64,000 nt of DNA, taken from Marivivens aquimaris (lineage in GTDB: Bacteria > Pseudomonadota > Alphaproteobacteria > Rhodobacterales > Rhodobacteraceae). Numbering within the stretch: the first letter of the stretch is position 1; the number at the start of each line of letters is the position of its first letter. Location: positions 372,001-436,000 of the forward strand of contig NZ_JADBGB010000001.1 of the NCBI RefSeq assembly GCF_015220045.1. Direction: 5' to 3'. Positions 1-10,373 of the stretch are shown piece by piece. The position numbers and the translations under genes were made by a program. Under the pieces are notes generated by a model. That model searched no databases. It was not told where the DNA came from and saw only the letters and a list, made by a program, of their open reading frames with translations.

Positions 1-1
1 G

Positions 2-544
2 AAGTACGGCATCAAAAAGGTGATCTTCGCCAGTTCCGAAACCACCTACGCGGTCTGCTTCTGGGACGGCCACAAACAGCCCGACTACATCCCCGTGGAC
101 GAAGACCACCCCACCGTCCCGCAGGACAGCTACGCCATGTCCAAGGTGGTGAACGAGGCCACCGCCCGCAGCTTCCAAGCGCGCACCGGCGCCGATATCT
201 ACGGCCTTCGGATCAACAACGTGATCGAGCCGCACGAATACGCGGAAAACTTCCCCGCCTACGTCGAGGACGCCTCGCTCCGCCGCCGCAACATCTTCGC
301 CTATATCGACGCCCGCGATCTGGCGCATATGGTCGAATGCTGCCTGAACACCGACGGCCTCGGCTATGAGGTCTTCAACGTCTCGAACGACGACAGCTCG
401 GTCGGCATGCCCAGCGAAGAGGTGATCTCCACCTTCTACGAAGGCATCCCGCAAAAGGCCGAGATCACAGGCCATGACACCTTCTACAGCAATGAAAAAG
501 CCAAGCGTATGCTCGGCTTCTCGGCCCCGTCGCGCTGGCGCTGA
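2..544 (+). CDS. NAD-dependent epimerase/dehydratase, C-terminal part
   Basis: The reading frame is open from the first bases of the window to TGA at 542-544, so the 5' end, including the Rossmann glycine motif, lies outside. What remains is the second part of an extended short-chain dehydrogenase. It has the ASSETTY strand with the catalytic serine/threonine region, then the active-site pair Y-x3-K in SYAMSK (Tyr codon 131-133, Lys codon 143-145), then a C-terminal substrate domain. Such enzymes act on nucleotide sugars in the cytosol, but the substrate cannot be read from this fragment. The stop is followed directly by a dispersed intergenic repeat (546-597). Confidence 0.8.
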   Translation, partial: KYGIKKVIFASSETTYAVCFWDGHKQPDYIPVDEDHPTVPQDSYAMSKVVNEATARSFQARTGADIYGLRINNVIEPHEYAENFPAYVEDASLRRRNIFAYIDARDLAHMVECCLNTDGLGYEVFNVSNDDSSVGMPSEEVISTFYEGIPQKAEITGHDTFYSNEKAKRMLGFSAPSRWR

Positions 545-545
545 T

Positions 546-597
546 CTTCATTCTGGCGAAAATACCTTCGGGGGTGCGGGGGCAGACAGCCCCCGCG
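546..597 (+). repeat. Dispersed intergenic repeat, copy A
   Basis: It begins TTCATTCTGGCGAAAATACC, continues into a run of G, and ends in a GC-rich inverted repeat (GCGGGGGC...GCCCCCGC). The same layout recurs at 33721, 36850, 56313, 56504 and 62079, always between genes and often just after a stop codon. Confidence 0.7.
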
Positions 598-600
598 TCT

Positions 601-1494
601 TCAATCCGCTTCCCGCTCGCCGATCTTGCGCGCCATCTGCAAAATCGCCGTCATCACCGGTGTCTGCGGATCACGTGCGGCGGCAATCATGCCCAGCGTG
701 TGCCCCTTGCGCGGCTCGTCGAGCGGCACCCGTACCAGCGTCTTTCCCGCACTTAGGAACCCCGCCAGTCTGTGCGGCAGAATGGTAATCCAGTCGCCCG
801 TTTCCACATGGGCGACCAGCACCACTGTTGAATTGCTCTCGATCGTCGGCTGCGGCACCACGCCCGCTTCGGCGAGGTTCTGGTTGATGATCCGGCGGTT
901 CTGCATGTCCTGCGTCAGCAGGCAAAGCGGCGCGCCCGCCAGTTCGTGCCAGCCGACGGAAGCGCGCTCCGCCATGGGCGAATTCGCGTTGCACACCACC
1001 GAATAGCGCTCGCGGTACATCGGCACGCTCGTGACTTTGCCGAGCGGTTCGTTGTCGAGGTAGGTCACACCCCCGTCGATCTCGAGGTTTTCCAGCATCG
1101 TCAGGATCTCCGCCGAGGTCCGCGACAGGATCGTGAACCGCACACCGGGGTGTTCCTTCGCAAAGGCCGAGGTCAGTTCAGCCACCATTGTCAGTGCTGT
1201 CGGCACCGCTGCCAGCCGCACGTTCCCCGAAAGCCCTTCGCGCACCGCCCGCATCTCGTCCTTCATCGTGCGCACATCGCCGACGATGGACCTTGCCCAC
1301 TCCAGCACCCGCGCGCCCTCAGGCGTCAGGCCGCCATAGCGCGACCCCCGCCAGACAAGCTGCACGCCGAGTTGTGTCTCCAACTGCTTGATCCCTGCTG
1401 AAAGGCTCGGCTGCGTAATACCAAGGCTCTCCGCCGCGCGGCCAAAGTGGCTCTCGCGGGCGAGCGCAATGAACATTTCCAGCTTGTCGATCAC
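601..1494 (-). CDS. LysR-family transcriptional regulator
   Basis: This 297-residue protein has the standard LysR layout. A winged helix-turn-helix fills residues 1-60 (SHFGRAAESLGITQPSLSAG, then a linker helix), and a periplasmic-binding-like effector domain runs from about 90 to 290. The start is GTG at 1494-1492, which overlaps the TGA of the upstream DUF2461 gene by four bases (GTGA), so the two are translationally coupled. The sequence style resembles LysR regulators often found beside formate dehydrogenase genes in roseobacters, but no such genes are present here. The target is unknown. Confidence 0.88.
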   Translation of the reverse strand: MIDKLEMFIALARESHFGRAAESLGITQPSLSAGIKQLETQLGVQLVWRGSRYGGLTPEGARVLEWARSIVGDVRTMKDEMRAVREGLSGNVRLAAVPTALTMVAELTSAFAKEHPGVRFTILSRTSAEILTMLENLEIDGGVTYLDNEPLGKVTSVPMYRERYSVVCNANSPMAERASVGWHELAGAPLCLLTQDMQNRRIINQNLAEAGVVPQPTIESNSTVVLVAHVETGDWITILPHRLAGFLSAGKTLVRVPLDEPRKGHTLGMIAAARDPQTPVMTAILQMARKIGEREAD

Positions 1495-2129
1495 GCGCAG
1501 GCCACCGACAGCAGAACATCGGTCATCGGCTTGAAGGTTTCGAATTCCGCCATCAGCAGGTCCGCGATTTCATCCGTCGGTTCGATCTTCTTCGTGGCGA
1601 TCACCGACTTCATCCGCAGCATCCGCGCATTCTCATGCTCCTTCGGATAGCCGCGCGGGATGCGCACCAGTTCCGGCTCGCGGAACTCATATCCCTCGGC
1701 CTCAATCCGCTCCGCCGCGCCCATCATCCGTTTCGCGTCGAGGTCGCAGAACTTCCGCCAGTCATCCAGCACCTCTTTCCCCATCCCGAGCATCCCTCCG
1801 CCGCAGCGGATATAGTCGGGCTCGATCCCGAAGAAGAACGCCACAGGCTCACGCCCCACATTCACCTGCCAGAGCATGTGCATTTAAGGCTTATACGGCG
1901 TCTTATCTTTGGAAAAACGGGTGTCGCGATAGGGGCGGAACAGCTTGGTCGTGACCTCTTCGTCCATCAGGTCTGCAAGGCGCGGTTGCACATCCTCCAG
2001 CAGTTTTTTCGCCCCCGGTTTCAGGACGTTGTCATAGGTCGTGCGATTTTCTTCCCACCACGGCTTTTCATTGTTCGCCGCAAGGTTGCGGAAAAAGGTT
2101 TGTGCGGTATTGATGAACCCAGCGTCCAC
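1491..2129 (-). pseudogene. DUF2461 family protein, interrupted by an in-frame stop
   Basis: Two same-frame pieces make one DUF2461 protein. The first, GTG at 2129 to TAA at 1886-1884, encodes 81 residues and ends in the family hallmark RDTRFSKDKTPYK plus Pro. The next codon begins MHMLWQVNVGREP, the continuation expected in this family, and runs to TGA at 1491. Joined, the length is about 212 residues, near the family norm. Only the TAA separates them, and a TAC (Tyr) codon would restore TPYKPYMHMLW. The function of DUF2461 is unknown. The gene is either recently inactivated, read through, or carries a base-call error; the rest of the frame looks undamaged. It lies divergent from the MATE gene. 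Confidence 0.75.
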
Positions 2130-2216
2130 GTCGGTCTCCGATTTCGCGATCCCCGCACAGTCCGGTCTGTTTTTGACTGTCTGGACGAAAATTTTGGTAC
2201 AGCGTAAGGCTGCTTT

Positions 2217-3593
2217 ATGAGTCGAATTGTTCCTTCTTGGCGAGATGATTTCAAGCCGCTGATCAGGCTGGGCCTGCCGCTTATCGGGACCTCTGTCATG
2301 GGGTTCCTGATGGTGATGATCGATTCCCTGATGCTGGGGTGGTACAACGTCACTTCGCTGGCGGCTGCCTCCATTTCGGGGTCGTATTTCTTTATCCTGT
2401 TCACGCTTGGCGCGGGCGTCGGCTATGCCGTGATGCCCATCGTTGCAGCCGCTTCGGCTGTGAAGGACGAAATCCGCGTGCGCCGCGTCACTCGCATGGC
2501 CTTCTGGTGGGCACTGGTATTCTTCGCTCTGGCGTTCCCGCTCTTCTTCTACTCGGGCAATATCCTGCTGCTGATGGGGCAGGAGGAACAGATCGCGGCT
2601 GAGGGCCAGATGTATCTCCGCATCATGTGGATCACGCTACTGCCCGCGATGCTCGCCAACGTGCTGCGCTCGTTCCTGTCCGCGCTCGACCGTACCGCCG
2701 TGCTGGTCTGGTCGACGATCGCGGCCGTCGCGCTCAACGGCGTGGTCAATTACCTGCTGATCTTCGGCAACTACGGCTTCCCCGAGCTGGGTATCCGCGG
2801 CGCGGCGATTGCCTCGTGCTCCGTCCAGACGCTGATGATGGTGATCATGGCGGTCTACGCTAACTGGCGCTTGCCGGCCTATCACCTTTACCAGCGCCTG
2901 TGGAAACCCGACCGCGAGGTGTTCTTCGAGATCGCCCGCCTTGGTTTCCCCATCGGTCTGACCTCCGTGGCCGAGGTCGGTCTGTTCTCTGCCGCTGCGG
3001 TCATGATGGGCTGGATCGGTGAGGTCGAACTGGCCGCCCACGGCATCGCCCTGCAACTGGCCGGTCTGACCTTCATGTTCCACATCGGCATGAGCCAGGC
3101 TGCCACCATCCGCTGCGGTGCCAAATATGCCCACAAGGACGAGGTCGGACTACGCCGCACCGCCTATGCCTCGCTCACTATCGCGCTGGCTTTTGCCGTC
3201 TGCGTTGTGACCATGTTCCTGACCGTGCCGTCGCATCTGGTGGGCATTTTCATCGACCCCGCCGACCCGCGTGCGGATGCCGTGATCGCGTCCGGCGTCG
3301 CGCTGGTCTACCTCGCCGCGCTGTTCCAGTTCGTGGACGCGGGGCAGGTGACGGCCATCGGCGTGCTGCGCGGTGTGCAGGATACCAACGTGCCCATGTG
3401 GCTGGCGACCGTCAGCTACTGGATCATCGGTCTGCCCGCGAGTTACGTCATGGGCTTCATCTTCGGTTGGCAGCAGACAGGCATCTGGCTCGGACTGACC
3501 GTCGGCCTCGGCGCGGCAGCGGTGTCGCTCATGATCCGCTTCTGGACCAAGTCGGTAAAGATCGGTGAAACCGTGGTGGCGGAGCCGGTTTAA
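2217..3593 (+). CDS. MATE-family multidrug/toxin efflux transporter
   Basis: This 458-residue protein is almost entirely hydrophobic, with about twelve predicted membrane helices in two repeated halves, as in MATE (NorM-type) cation-coupled antiporters. The N-terminal half carries a typical stretch (LIGTSVMGFLMVMIDSLMLG), and the second half opens at about residue 235 with FEIARLGFPIGLTSVAEVGL. It would export cationic compounds through the inner membrane; the substrate is not predictable. The TAA at 3591-3593 overlaps the TAA of the convergent gene at 3592-3590, leaving no room for a terminator between them. Confidence 0.92.
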   Translation: MSRIVPSWRDDFKPLIRLGLPLIGTSVMGFLMVMIDSLMLGWYNVTSLAAASISGSYFFILFTLGAGVGYAVMPIVAAASAVKDEIRVRRVTRMAFWWALVFFALAFPLFFYSGNILLLMGQEEQIAAEGQMYLRIMWITLLPAMLANVLRSFLSALDRTAVLVWSTIAAVALNGVVNYLLIFGNYGFPELGIRGAAIASCSVQTLMMVIMAVYANWRLPAYHLYQRLWKPDREVFFEIARLGFPIGLTSVAEVGLFSAAAVMMGWIGEVELAAHGIALQLAGLTFMFHIGMSQAATIRCGAKYAHKDEVGLRRTAYASLTIALAFAVCVVTMFLTVPSHLVGIFIDPADPRADAVIASGVALVYLAALFQFVDAGQVTAIGVLRGVQDTNVPMWLATVSYWIIGLPASYVMGFIFGWQQTGIWLGLTVGLGAAAVSLMIRFWTKSVKIGETVVAEPV

Positions 3594-3979
3594 AGCCGGT
3601 CCGCTTTCTTCCTGACAAGCACAGTACGCAGGTCGTGCATCGCGAGCAAAAGCTCGTCGGTGAACTGTTCCAGTTGCTCCGGCGTCGCCTTTGACTGCGC
3701 CCACTGGGTCGTCAGGTTCAGGTGGTCGATGGCGCGGTGGATATCGTCGATGTCCCGCTTGGCGAGCGTTTCCACCCGCGCGGCCATCCAGTCCTTGATC
3801 GCTTTGAGGTCCGCCTCGCTCAGCTCGCGGTCGCCCTGCGGCTTGATCTCGCCATTCTTGACGTTGATCACCGCGATTTGGTCCATCTCGATCCGGCGCT
3901 GACGGTTCTGGGTGTCGACACGGAAAACGCTGGCACCGTTTTCGCGAACGCGGAAGTAGTATTCGGGCAGTTCGGTCAT
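3590..3979 (-). CDS. Conserved hypothetical protein
   Basis: The 129-residue product is hydrophilic, with no signal peptide or membrane segment. The N-terminal half is beta-rich (YYFRVRENGASVFRVDTQNR) and the C-terminal half is helical and charged (HRAIDHLNLTTQWAQ, then a K/R-rich end). I do not recognise the family; its composition and codon use match the neighbours, so it looks like an indigenous cytosolic protein. The ATG at 3979 is the first start in the frame. It is convergent and overlapping with the MATE gene, and about 90 bases separate its stop side from nothing else on the same strand. Confidence 0.7.
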   Translation of the reverse strand: MTELPEYYFRVRENGASVFRVDTQNRQRRIEMDQIAVINVKNGEIKPQGDRELSEADLKAIKDWMAARVETLAKRDIDDIHRAIDHLNLTTQWAQSKATPEQLEQFTDELLLAMHDLRTVLVRKKADRL

Positions 3980-4068
3980 GCGCGTCCCTAGGGCTTTCCG
4001 TTTCTCCGCCCATACTTAGCAGTCGCAGGGGCGGAGAAAAAGTCTTTCGATACGTGCAGTGCGCGAGG

Positions 4069-5754
<1,686 letters not shown>

Positions 5755-5758
<4 letters not shown>

Positions 5759-6030
5759 CAGAGACCCGTGAAATCAGGATCAAACGCCTGAAAATGCGTT
5801 CCATGCGTCGCGGCATCAAGGAGATGGACCTCATCCTCTCCGACTATGCGGACCGCGAACTGGTGAATATGTCCGACGCCGAGCTAGACCTTTACGAGGT
5901 CATGCTCGAAGAAAGCGATCTGGAGATGTTCAAGTGGGTGAACGGTCAGGAACCGGCTCCCGAACGCTATTCGGCCCTGATTTCGCGTATCACGCAGGGC
6001 GCTCACGGACTGACCGCCCCGCGTACCTAA
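5755..6030 (+). CDS. sdhE: SdhE/SDHAF2-family FAD assembly factor
   Basis: This 91-residue protein matches the SdhE (DUF339) family, which helps attach FAD covalently to succinate dehydrogenase subunit SdhA in the cytosol. It contains the family signature with the key RGxxE motif (RRGIKEMD, residues 18-25), then the helical segment ELDLYEVMLEESDLEMFKWV. Length agrees with the 80-95 residues usual for the family. Its ATG overlaps the XRE stop (ATGA). The sdh genes are not in this window, so here it sits with a regulator rather than its client. Confidence 0.9.
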
Positions 6031-6049
6031 GTTTTTCGGAAAAACTGCA
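6031..6049. promoter_or_regulatory. Short perfect inverted repeat before the LdtR-like gene
   Basis: AGTTTTTCGGAAAAACT (about 6031-6047) is a near-perfect palindrome directly after the sdhE stop and about 75 bases before the next start. It could be a weak terminator stem for the XRE-sdhE pair, though no long T-run follows, or an operator for the downstream MarR-type regulator. Confidence 0.35.
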
Positions 6050-6120
6050 TTTCGTTTACGATATGTTCTTCTTCTGGTTCTTATTCTGTTCTCAGATAGC
6101 CGAAAGAGGAGACGGCCAAG

Positions 6121-6642
6121 ATGAGCCTCCATTCCGAACTCGGGGTCCAGAAGGATAATACCCTTACAAACGCGCAGAATGCGGTTTTCATGCACAACTA
6201 CCTCGAGGCGCTGACGCTGGTCGAAAGACTGCACCGTCTGCTCCTCGATGTGATCAAGGACGAATTCGAACGCCTCGGCATCATCGAGGTAAACCCCGTC
6301 CAGGCCTTGCTGCTTTTCAACGTCGGCACGAACGAAGTCACCGCCGGAGAGCTGAAATCCCGCGGGTACTATCAAGGCTCCAACGTCAGCTACAATCTCA
6401 AGAAACTGGTGACGCTGGGCTACATGCACCACAACAAATGCGTGGTCGACCGCCGTGCGGTGCGGGTGAGCCTGACCGAAAAGGGCCGCCGTATCCACGA
6501 GATCGTCGCCAAGCTCTTCGAGCGTCATTCTCAGGGTCTACAAGATCGCGGTGTCGTCAGCCTCGACGGGATGGAGCATATCACCGCTTCGCTCCGCCGC
6601 ATCGAACGCTACTGGGGCGACCAGATCCGCTACATCTACTGA
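6121..6642 (+). CDS. MarR-family winged-helix regulator, LdtR-like
   Basis: The 173-residue protein has a winged helix at about residues 60-130 (VNPVQALLLFNVGTNEVTAG, RGYYQGSNVSYNLKKLVTLG, then DRRAVRVSLTEKGRRIHEIV as the wing), flanked by dimerisation helices. The style matches the alphaproteobacterial LdtR-like branch, known in Liberibacter to control an L,D-transpeptidase gene and stress tolerance. That assignment is by resemblance only. GAGGAG-like AGAGGAGACGG precedes the ATG at 6121. It stops inside the convergent DUF1194 gene (overlap 6636-6642). No L,D-transpeptidase gene lies in the window. Confidence 0.82.
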   Translation: MSLHSELGVQKDNTLTNAQNAVFMHNYLEALTLVERLHRLLLDVIKDEFERLGIIEVNPVQALLLFNVGTNEVTAGELKSRGYYQGSNVSYNLKKLVTLGYMHHNKCVVDRRAVRVSLTEKGRRIHEIVAKLFERHSQGLQDRGVVSLDGMEHITASLRRIERYWGDQIRYIY

Positions 6643-7316
6643 AGCGCGCCCAGCGCGAGGCTACGGACCTCGCGCAGCAGCTTGCGCTGCATCGCGGCCT
6701 CATAGTCGTCGAAACTGCTGGCGGTCTCCACAAACCGCTGCGGCCCGCGGATAACGTTCGTTTTCCAGTAACTGACAAGCTCGTCATCGTTATCCGCGCC
6801 TAGCACGACCAGCCCGTTAACGGTCATATCGAACCGTTCGGGAATGTCCTGAGGGCGGGGGCCGTTGTTGTTCTGCCCGTCGCCCGAAAGATCGAGCGTG
6901 TGACGCCAGCACTGCGGCTGCTGGTCCATCAGCGCCTCACCCGTAAGGATAGCGGAGCCGATGGCCGTGGTCACATCCGACGGCGCGGTGTTCGTCGCCT
7001 CCAGCGTGGCGGCCACATCCGCGATGGCAGCGGCAGAGTTCAGTTCGGTCCACGGCACCAGCAGCCTTACAGCTTCAGGGCCGCTCCACTGATACACCGC
7101 CAGCCGGATCGGCGCGAAGGTGTCGGACAGGATCGCCTCGCTGACTTCCTGCGAGGTCAGCGCGCCCGCCAGCCCGTCCAGTTGCAGGCGGTATTCGGAC
7201 GGGTCCACGGAGCCCGACACGTCAAGACCGAGCGCCAGCGCTTGCCGGCACTCGGACAGGGCAGGGGACGCCGCAAACAGCGCGGCGACCAAGGTCAGCT
7301 TACCAGTGACCGACAT
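6636..7316 (-). CDS. DUF1194 von Willebrand A-like secreted protein
   Basis: The 226-residue product starts with a signal peptide (about residues 1-21, ending near SPALSEC). It then shows a metal-ion-dependent adhesion site of the von Willebrand A fold, DxSxS, as LDVSGSVD (Asp32, Ser34, Ser36), and a second core strand, HTLDLSGDGQNNNG. DUF1194 proteins are periplasmic or exported, and their role is unknown. The start overlaps the stop of gloA by 17 bases, so it is probably expressed from the gloA promoter. The C-terminal end overlaps the convergent LdtR-like gene. Confidence 0.85.
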   Translation of the reverse strand: MSVTGKLTLVAALFAASPALSECRQALALGLDVSGSVDPSEYRLQLDGLAGALTSQEVSEAILSDTFAPIRLAVYQWSGPEAVRLLVPWTELNSAAAIADVAATLEATNTAPSDVTTAIGSAILTGEALMDQQPQCWRHTLDLSGDGQNNNGPRPQDIPERFDMTVNGLVVLGADNDDELVSYWKTNVIRGPQRFVETASSFDDYEAAMQRKLLREVRSLALGALQ

Positions 7317-7728
7317 TTTCCATGCTTGCCCACGGCTCCGCCGGCGCCAGCGAGTCGCCCGCTTGCAGCAGCTCGATCGAGATATTGTCGGGCGAACGCA
7401 CGAACGCCATGTGACCGTCGCGCGGCGGACGGTTGATGGTGACGCCGTTGTCCATCAGCAGCTGGCAGGTCTCGTAAATGTTGTCCACGCTGTAGGCGAG
7501 GTGGCCGAAATGGCGGCTGTCCGAGGGCAGTCCGTCATCACCGTCCCAGTTATAGGTCAGTTCGACAGGGCATTCTTCCTGTCCTTCGGGCGCCATGAAA
7601 ATAAGGCTGAAACGGCCGCCTTCGTTGTCGATACGGCGGGTTTCCTTGAGGCCCAGCAGTTTGAAAAAGTCCATCGTCTTTTCCAGATCCTTAACGCGGA
7701 CCATGGTGTGCAGATAGCGAAGGGTCAT
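7300..7728 (-). CDS. gloA: Lactoylglutathione lyase (glyoxalase I)
   Basis: This 142-residue enzyme converts the methylglyoxal-glutathione hemithioacetal to lactoylglutathione in the cytosol. The vicinal-oxygen-chelate fold is complete, with the four metal ligands in the expected order: His7 (LHTMVRV), Glu56 (PVELTYNW), His76 (FGHLAYSVD) and Glu119 (ISIELLQ). Length is typical of the Ni/Co-type bacterial enzymes (about 130-145 residues). AAAGGAA sits before the ATG at 7728. The gene is first of a two-gene unit with the DUF1194 gene, which it overlaps by 17 bases. Confidence 0.93.
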   Translation of the reverse strand: MTLRYLHTMVRVKDLEKTMDFFKLLGLKETRRIDNEGGRFSLIFMAPEGQEECPVELTYNWDGDDGLPSDSRHFGHLAYSVDNIYETCQLLMDNGVTINRPPRDGHMAFVRSPDNISIELLQAGDSLAPAEPWASMENVGHW

Positions 7729-7784
7729 TTGAAATTCCTTTCCTTTGCGAGTGGCAACCTAGCAGGCGATCCACCCTTTGCCAG

Positions 7785-9128
7785 TCAGAAAGAGGACTCG
7801 ATCCCGACCCCGACGCTGAGCTCTTCGGTCTCGTGGAGCGCGACGTTGCTGTTGTTCCGGCTGGCTTGCAGGTTCAGCACGGGGTGGAAACCGTAGAGGT
7901 CCAACGCAGGCAGCCCCGCCGAGACCGTCAGTGTGTCTCGGTTGTCATCGCGGCCATCCGGCGCGAGGAAATTCGCCCCGTAGGCCCGCCAGTCGTGGCG
8001 GTAGCTGAACGCTATATCCATTCCTGCGACGGGCTCGCTCAGGTCGAATGCCAACCCGACGGATTGCGCATCGACGCTGCGCGAGGCTGACGCGGACACC
8101 GTGTCCTTCACCTCCGCCCAGACGGTCAAGCGGCCCATGTCGGTCGGGTGACGCAGCGCGGTGTGCAGGCTCCACGTCGCGGCCTCGACGTCGTCGGACA
8201 GGTAGGTCGTCCAGTCGCGGCCCAGCTTGGCGGACACCACGTTTTCGCCCATCCGCCAGCCGCGGGTCAACGATACCGACTGGAAACTGGTGAACGGATC
8301 GCCGCCGTAGGTCGAATAGCCCAGCGTGCCGTCCAGCGCATAGTCGACCTCGCCCATGCGCCAGTTGTGGATCAGGCTGCCGGACACTTGGCGGTGCGCA
8401 TAATCACTGCCGGATTTGCTGGGTGCTGCGCTTTGCGCTTCGTCCGAAAGGGCGACCGCCGTGCCTCCGAAGGTCAGCTTGGCGGTCGTCGCGCTGGTGC
8501 GGTCAGCTTCCAGCCTGTAGCCCAAGCTGACCCGCGCCGAAGCGACAGTGCCAGATAGCGCCTGCGCGTCTGCGCTGAGTGGCGCGTCAAACGGCATTCC
8601 GGGGATGGCGATGGTGCTCTCGGAAGAGCCGTTGTTGACGTTGCTCGACGGCGAAATCGCAAGGTCCAGCTTCAGCGAAAGCGGATTGCGCTGCCTGACA
8701 AAACGGTAGTCCTCGGCCAGCTGCTCGACCTTGTTTTCAGGCGCCAACGCCCGCGCACGCCGCAGCCAGAACTGCGCCCGTGTCGGATGATCCAGCCGCG
8801 CATGGGCGAGGGCGATCAGGCGCGCGGCCTGAAACTTCACTTCGTCATTCTCGGAAAGCCCGAACGCGGTCGAGGCATGGTCCAGCGATACCGCGAATTC
8901 ACCCATGGCCGAGGCCGCCTCGGCGCGCAGCAGATGGGCGGAGATATCACCGGGGTCGCGGACAAGCAGGCCCTCGGTTAGCAGCACCGTGTCCTGCGGG
9001 TAGCCGTTCGCCAGCGCCCGCGCCGCCAGATCGCGGGCTTCCAGCGGCGAAAGCGTCTGCTCCGCCGCTGCTACAGGTGCCGCGAGCGCCAGAAACGCCG
9101 CGACAATAATTGCGTTATTCAAAGTCAC
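7785..9128 (-). CDS. Slam-like surface lipoprotein assembly modifier (DUF560-type barrel)
   Basis: The GTG at 9128 gives a 447-residue protein with a signal peptide (VTLNNAIIVAAFLALAAP...). An alpha-helical TPR-like region follows at about 30-130 (LLRAEAASAMGEFAVSLDHA, ARLDHPTRAQFWLRRARALA), then a long beta-barrel of alternating strands ending in a C-terminal Phe (SVGVGIESSF). This is the layout of Slam proteins, outer-membrane barrels that move lipoproteins to the cell surface. The gene overlaps by 14 bases the upstream lipoprotein gene, the usual Slam-substrate pairing. A longer frame to 9239 exists but would lie inside the lipoprotein gene. Family assignment is by layout and context. Confidence 0.75.
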   Translation of the reverse strand: MTLNNAIIVAAFLALAAPVAAAEQTLSPLEARDLAARALANGYPQDTVLLTEGLLVRDPGDISAHLLRAEAASAMGEFAVSLDHASTAFGLSENDEVKFQAARLIALAHARLDHPTRAQFWLRRARALAPENKVEQLAEDYRFVRQRNPLSLKLDLAISPSSNVNNGSSESTIAIPGMPFDAPLSADAQALSGTVASARVSLGYRLEADRTSATTAKLTFGGTAVALSDEAQSAAPSKSGSDYAHRQVSGSLIHNWRMGEVDYALDGTLGYSTYGGDPFTSFQSVSLTRGWRMGENVVSAKLGRDWTTYLSDDVEAATWSLHTALRHPTDMGRLTVWAEVKDTVSASASRSVDAQSVGLAFDLSEPVAGMDIAFSYRHDWRAYGANFLAPDGRDDNRDTLTVSAGLPALDLYGFHPVLNLQASRNNSNVALHETEELSVGVGIESSF

Positions 9129-10161
9129 GGTAGACGATGAAACCGCCGGTTTCCTGCCAGCCGATATCGAGGTTGGCCGAGTTCTCCAAGACCAGCACGC
9201 CGACAATCTCGCCGCCGTCGTTCGGGTCGGTCGCATCACCCGCCATGATGGCGTAGTAGGTGCCTTCCTCGTAGGTCTCGCCGTCGATGGCGTTGATTAC
9301 TGTGCCGGTGACCTCACCGTTGGCGTCCATGGTCACATCGCTCGCGATCACACGGTAGAAGTTCGGCATTTCGATATCGGTGACGATGTCGCCGTTTTCA
9401 TCAAATGCTTCGCGGTTGGTGATCGTCAAACCCACCGTCGGGCCTTCACCGAAACCTTCGAAGTCGATCGAAACCTGAGCGTCCGCACGGGTGTAGTTGA
9501 TGCCGGTCGTGCCGTCGAACACGCGCATGCCGCCGTAGTTGCCGTTGAACACGGCCTGCCCGTCGGTCGGGATGACGACGGACCCTTCGCGCTGGTAGAC
9601 AAAGCCGCCAAAGCCGTAGCCCACATAGCCGCCCGTCCGCACAATCGCGAATGAGCTCCGCGGGCGTCCGTTGGCGGTGTTCGGGGACATGCCGACCACA
9701 GCGCGGTAACGGCTGATCTGCGTGACGTCGTCGCCGGTGATATCGTCGCTCACCGTGGTGTCGGCTTCATAGATGGCATAGCCGCCGATCGAGCCGATCC
9801 GTGTGTTGCGTTCGTAAACATCGTCACCGTCAAAGGCGAGGCCGCGGATCGTCAGTTCGTCGTTTTCGGCGTCGTAGCTGAAATTACGCGCATGACCGCC
9901 GCTGCCGTCGTCTTCGGAGCTCTGCGGCTCATAGCGGAAGATGCGGTATTCGGCGGTTGGTTCTTCGGTGCCTGGGGGCAGGGATGTGCCGTCGGTTTCC
10001 AGACCGCCTTCTTCCCCTGTCTCTTCCTCGACAACTTCTTCTTCTTCTTCTTCTTCTACAACCTCTTCAACGACCTCTTCTTCGACGTCGAACAAGGGCT
10101 GGCCGCCCCCGCATGCAGAGAGGAGCGCAAGAAATGCGCAAGTCGTGAGTAAGCGGGACAT
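9115..10161 (-). CDS. Surface lipoprotein with acidic linker, probable Slam substrate
   Basis: The 348-residue product has a type II signal peptide with lipobox LSAC (Cys17), then a strikingly acidic stretch at about residues 27-51, almost only Glu and Val. After a Thr/Pro linker follows a beta-rich domain with repeated GG.YV.YG strands (VGYGFGGFVYQREGS, AVFNGNYGGMRVF). Its C-terminal part recalls the barrel domain of TbpB-like or Slam-dependent lipoproteins. The lipoprotein ends at 9115, inside the start of the Slam-like gene, so both are made together. The ligand is unknown. ATG 10161 is preferred to upstream starts because it begins the signal peptide directly. Confidence 0.78.
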   Translation of the reverse strand: MSRLLTTCAFLALLSACGGGQPLFDVEEEVVEEVVEEEEEEEVVEEETGEEGGLETDGTSLPPGTEEPTAEYRIFRYEPQSSEDDGSGGHARNFSYDAENDELTIRGLAFDGDDVYERNTRIGSIGGYAIYEADTTVSDDITGDDVTQISRYRAVVGMSPNTANGRPRSSFAIVRTGGYVGYGFGGFVYQREGSVVIPTDGQAVFNGNYGGMRVFDGTTGINYTRADAQVSIDFEGFGEGPTVGLTITNREAFDENGDIVTDIEMPNFYRVIASDVTMDANGEVTGTVINAIDGETYEEGTYYAIMAGDATDPNDGGEIVGVLVLENSANLDIGWQETGGFIVYRDFE

Positions 10162-10373
10162 GACCGGACCTGTGTTTTTGATTGGCTGCTCTTTTTTCAA
10201 ACATTCATCGTGGAACGTCAGTTCTGTCAACCGCAACGGATATGGTTGGTGTCTGATTGTATCAAAGCAGCCACTCAAAGGGGGTGTCCTGCTAATTGGC
10301 CCGATGGCGCCAAAGGCAGTTGTCGCCCTTCGCCTTTGAAGGTTAAAAAGCCTGCGAAGCCAGAGGAGTCATC

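Noticed and set aside
3590..3593. Repeated abutting or overlapping stop codons of convergent genes (3590, 6636, 17062, 24493, 47509)
   Set aside because: Noted as compact genome style; common in GC-rich alphaproteobacteria and not evidence of a special system.
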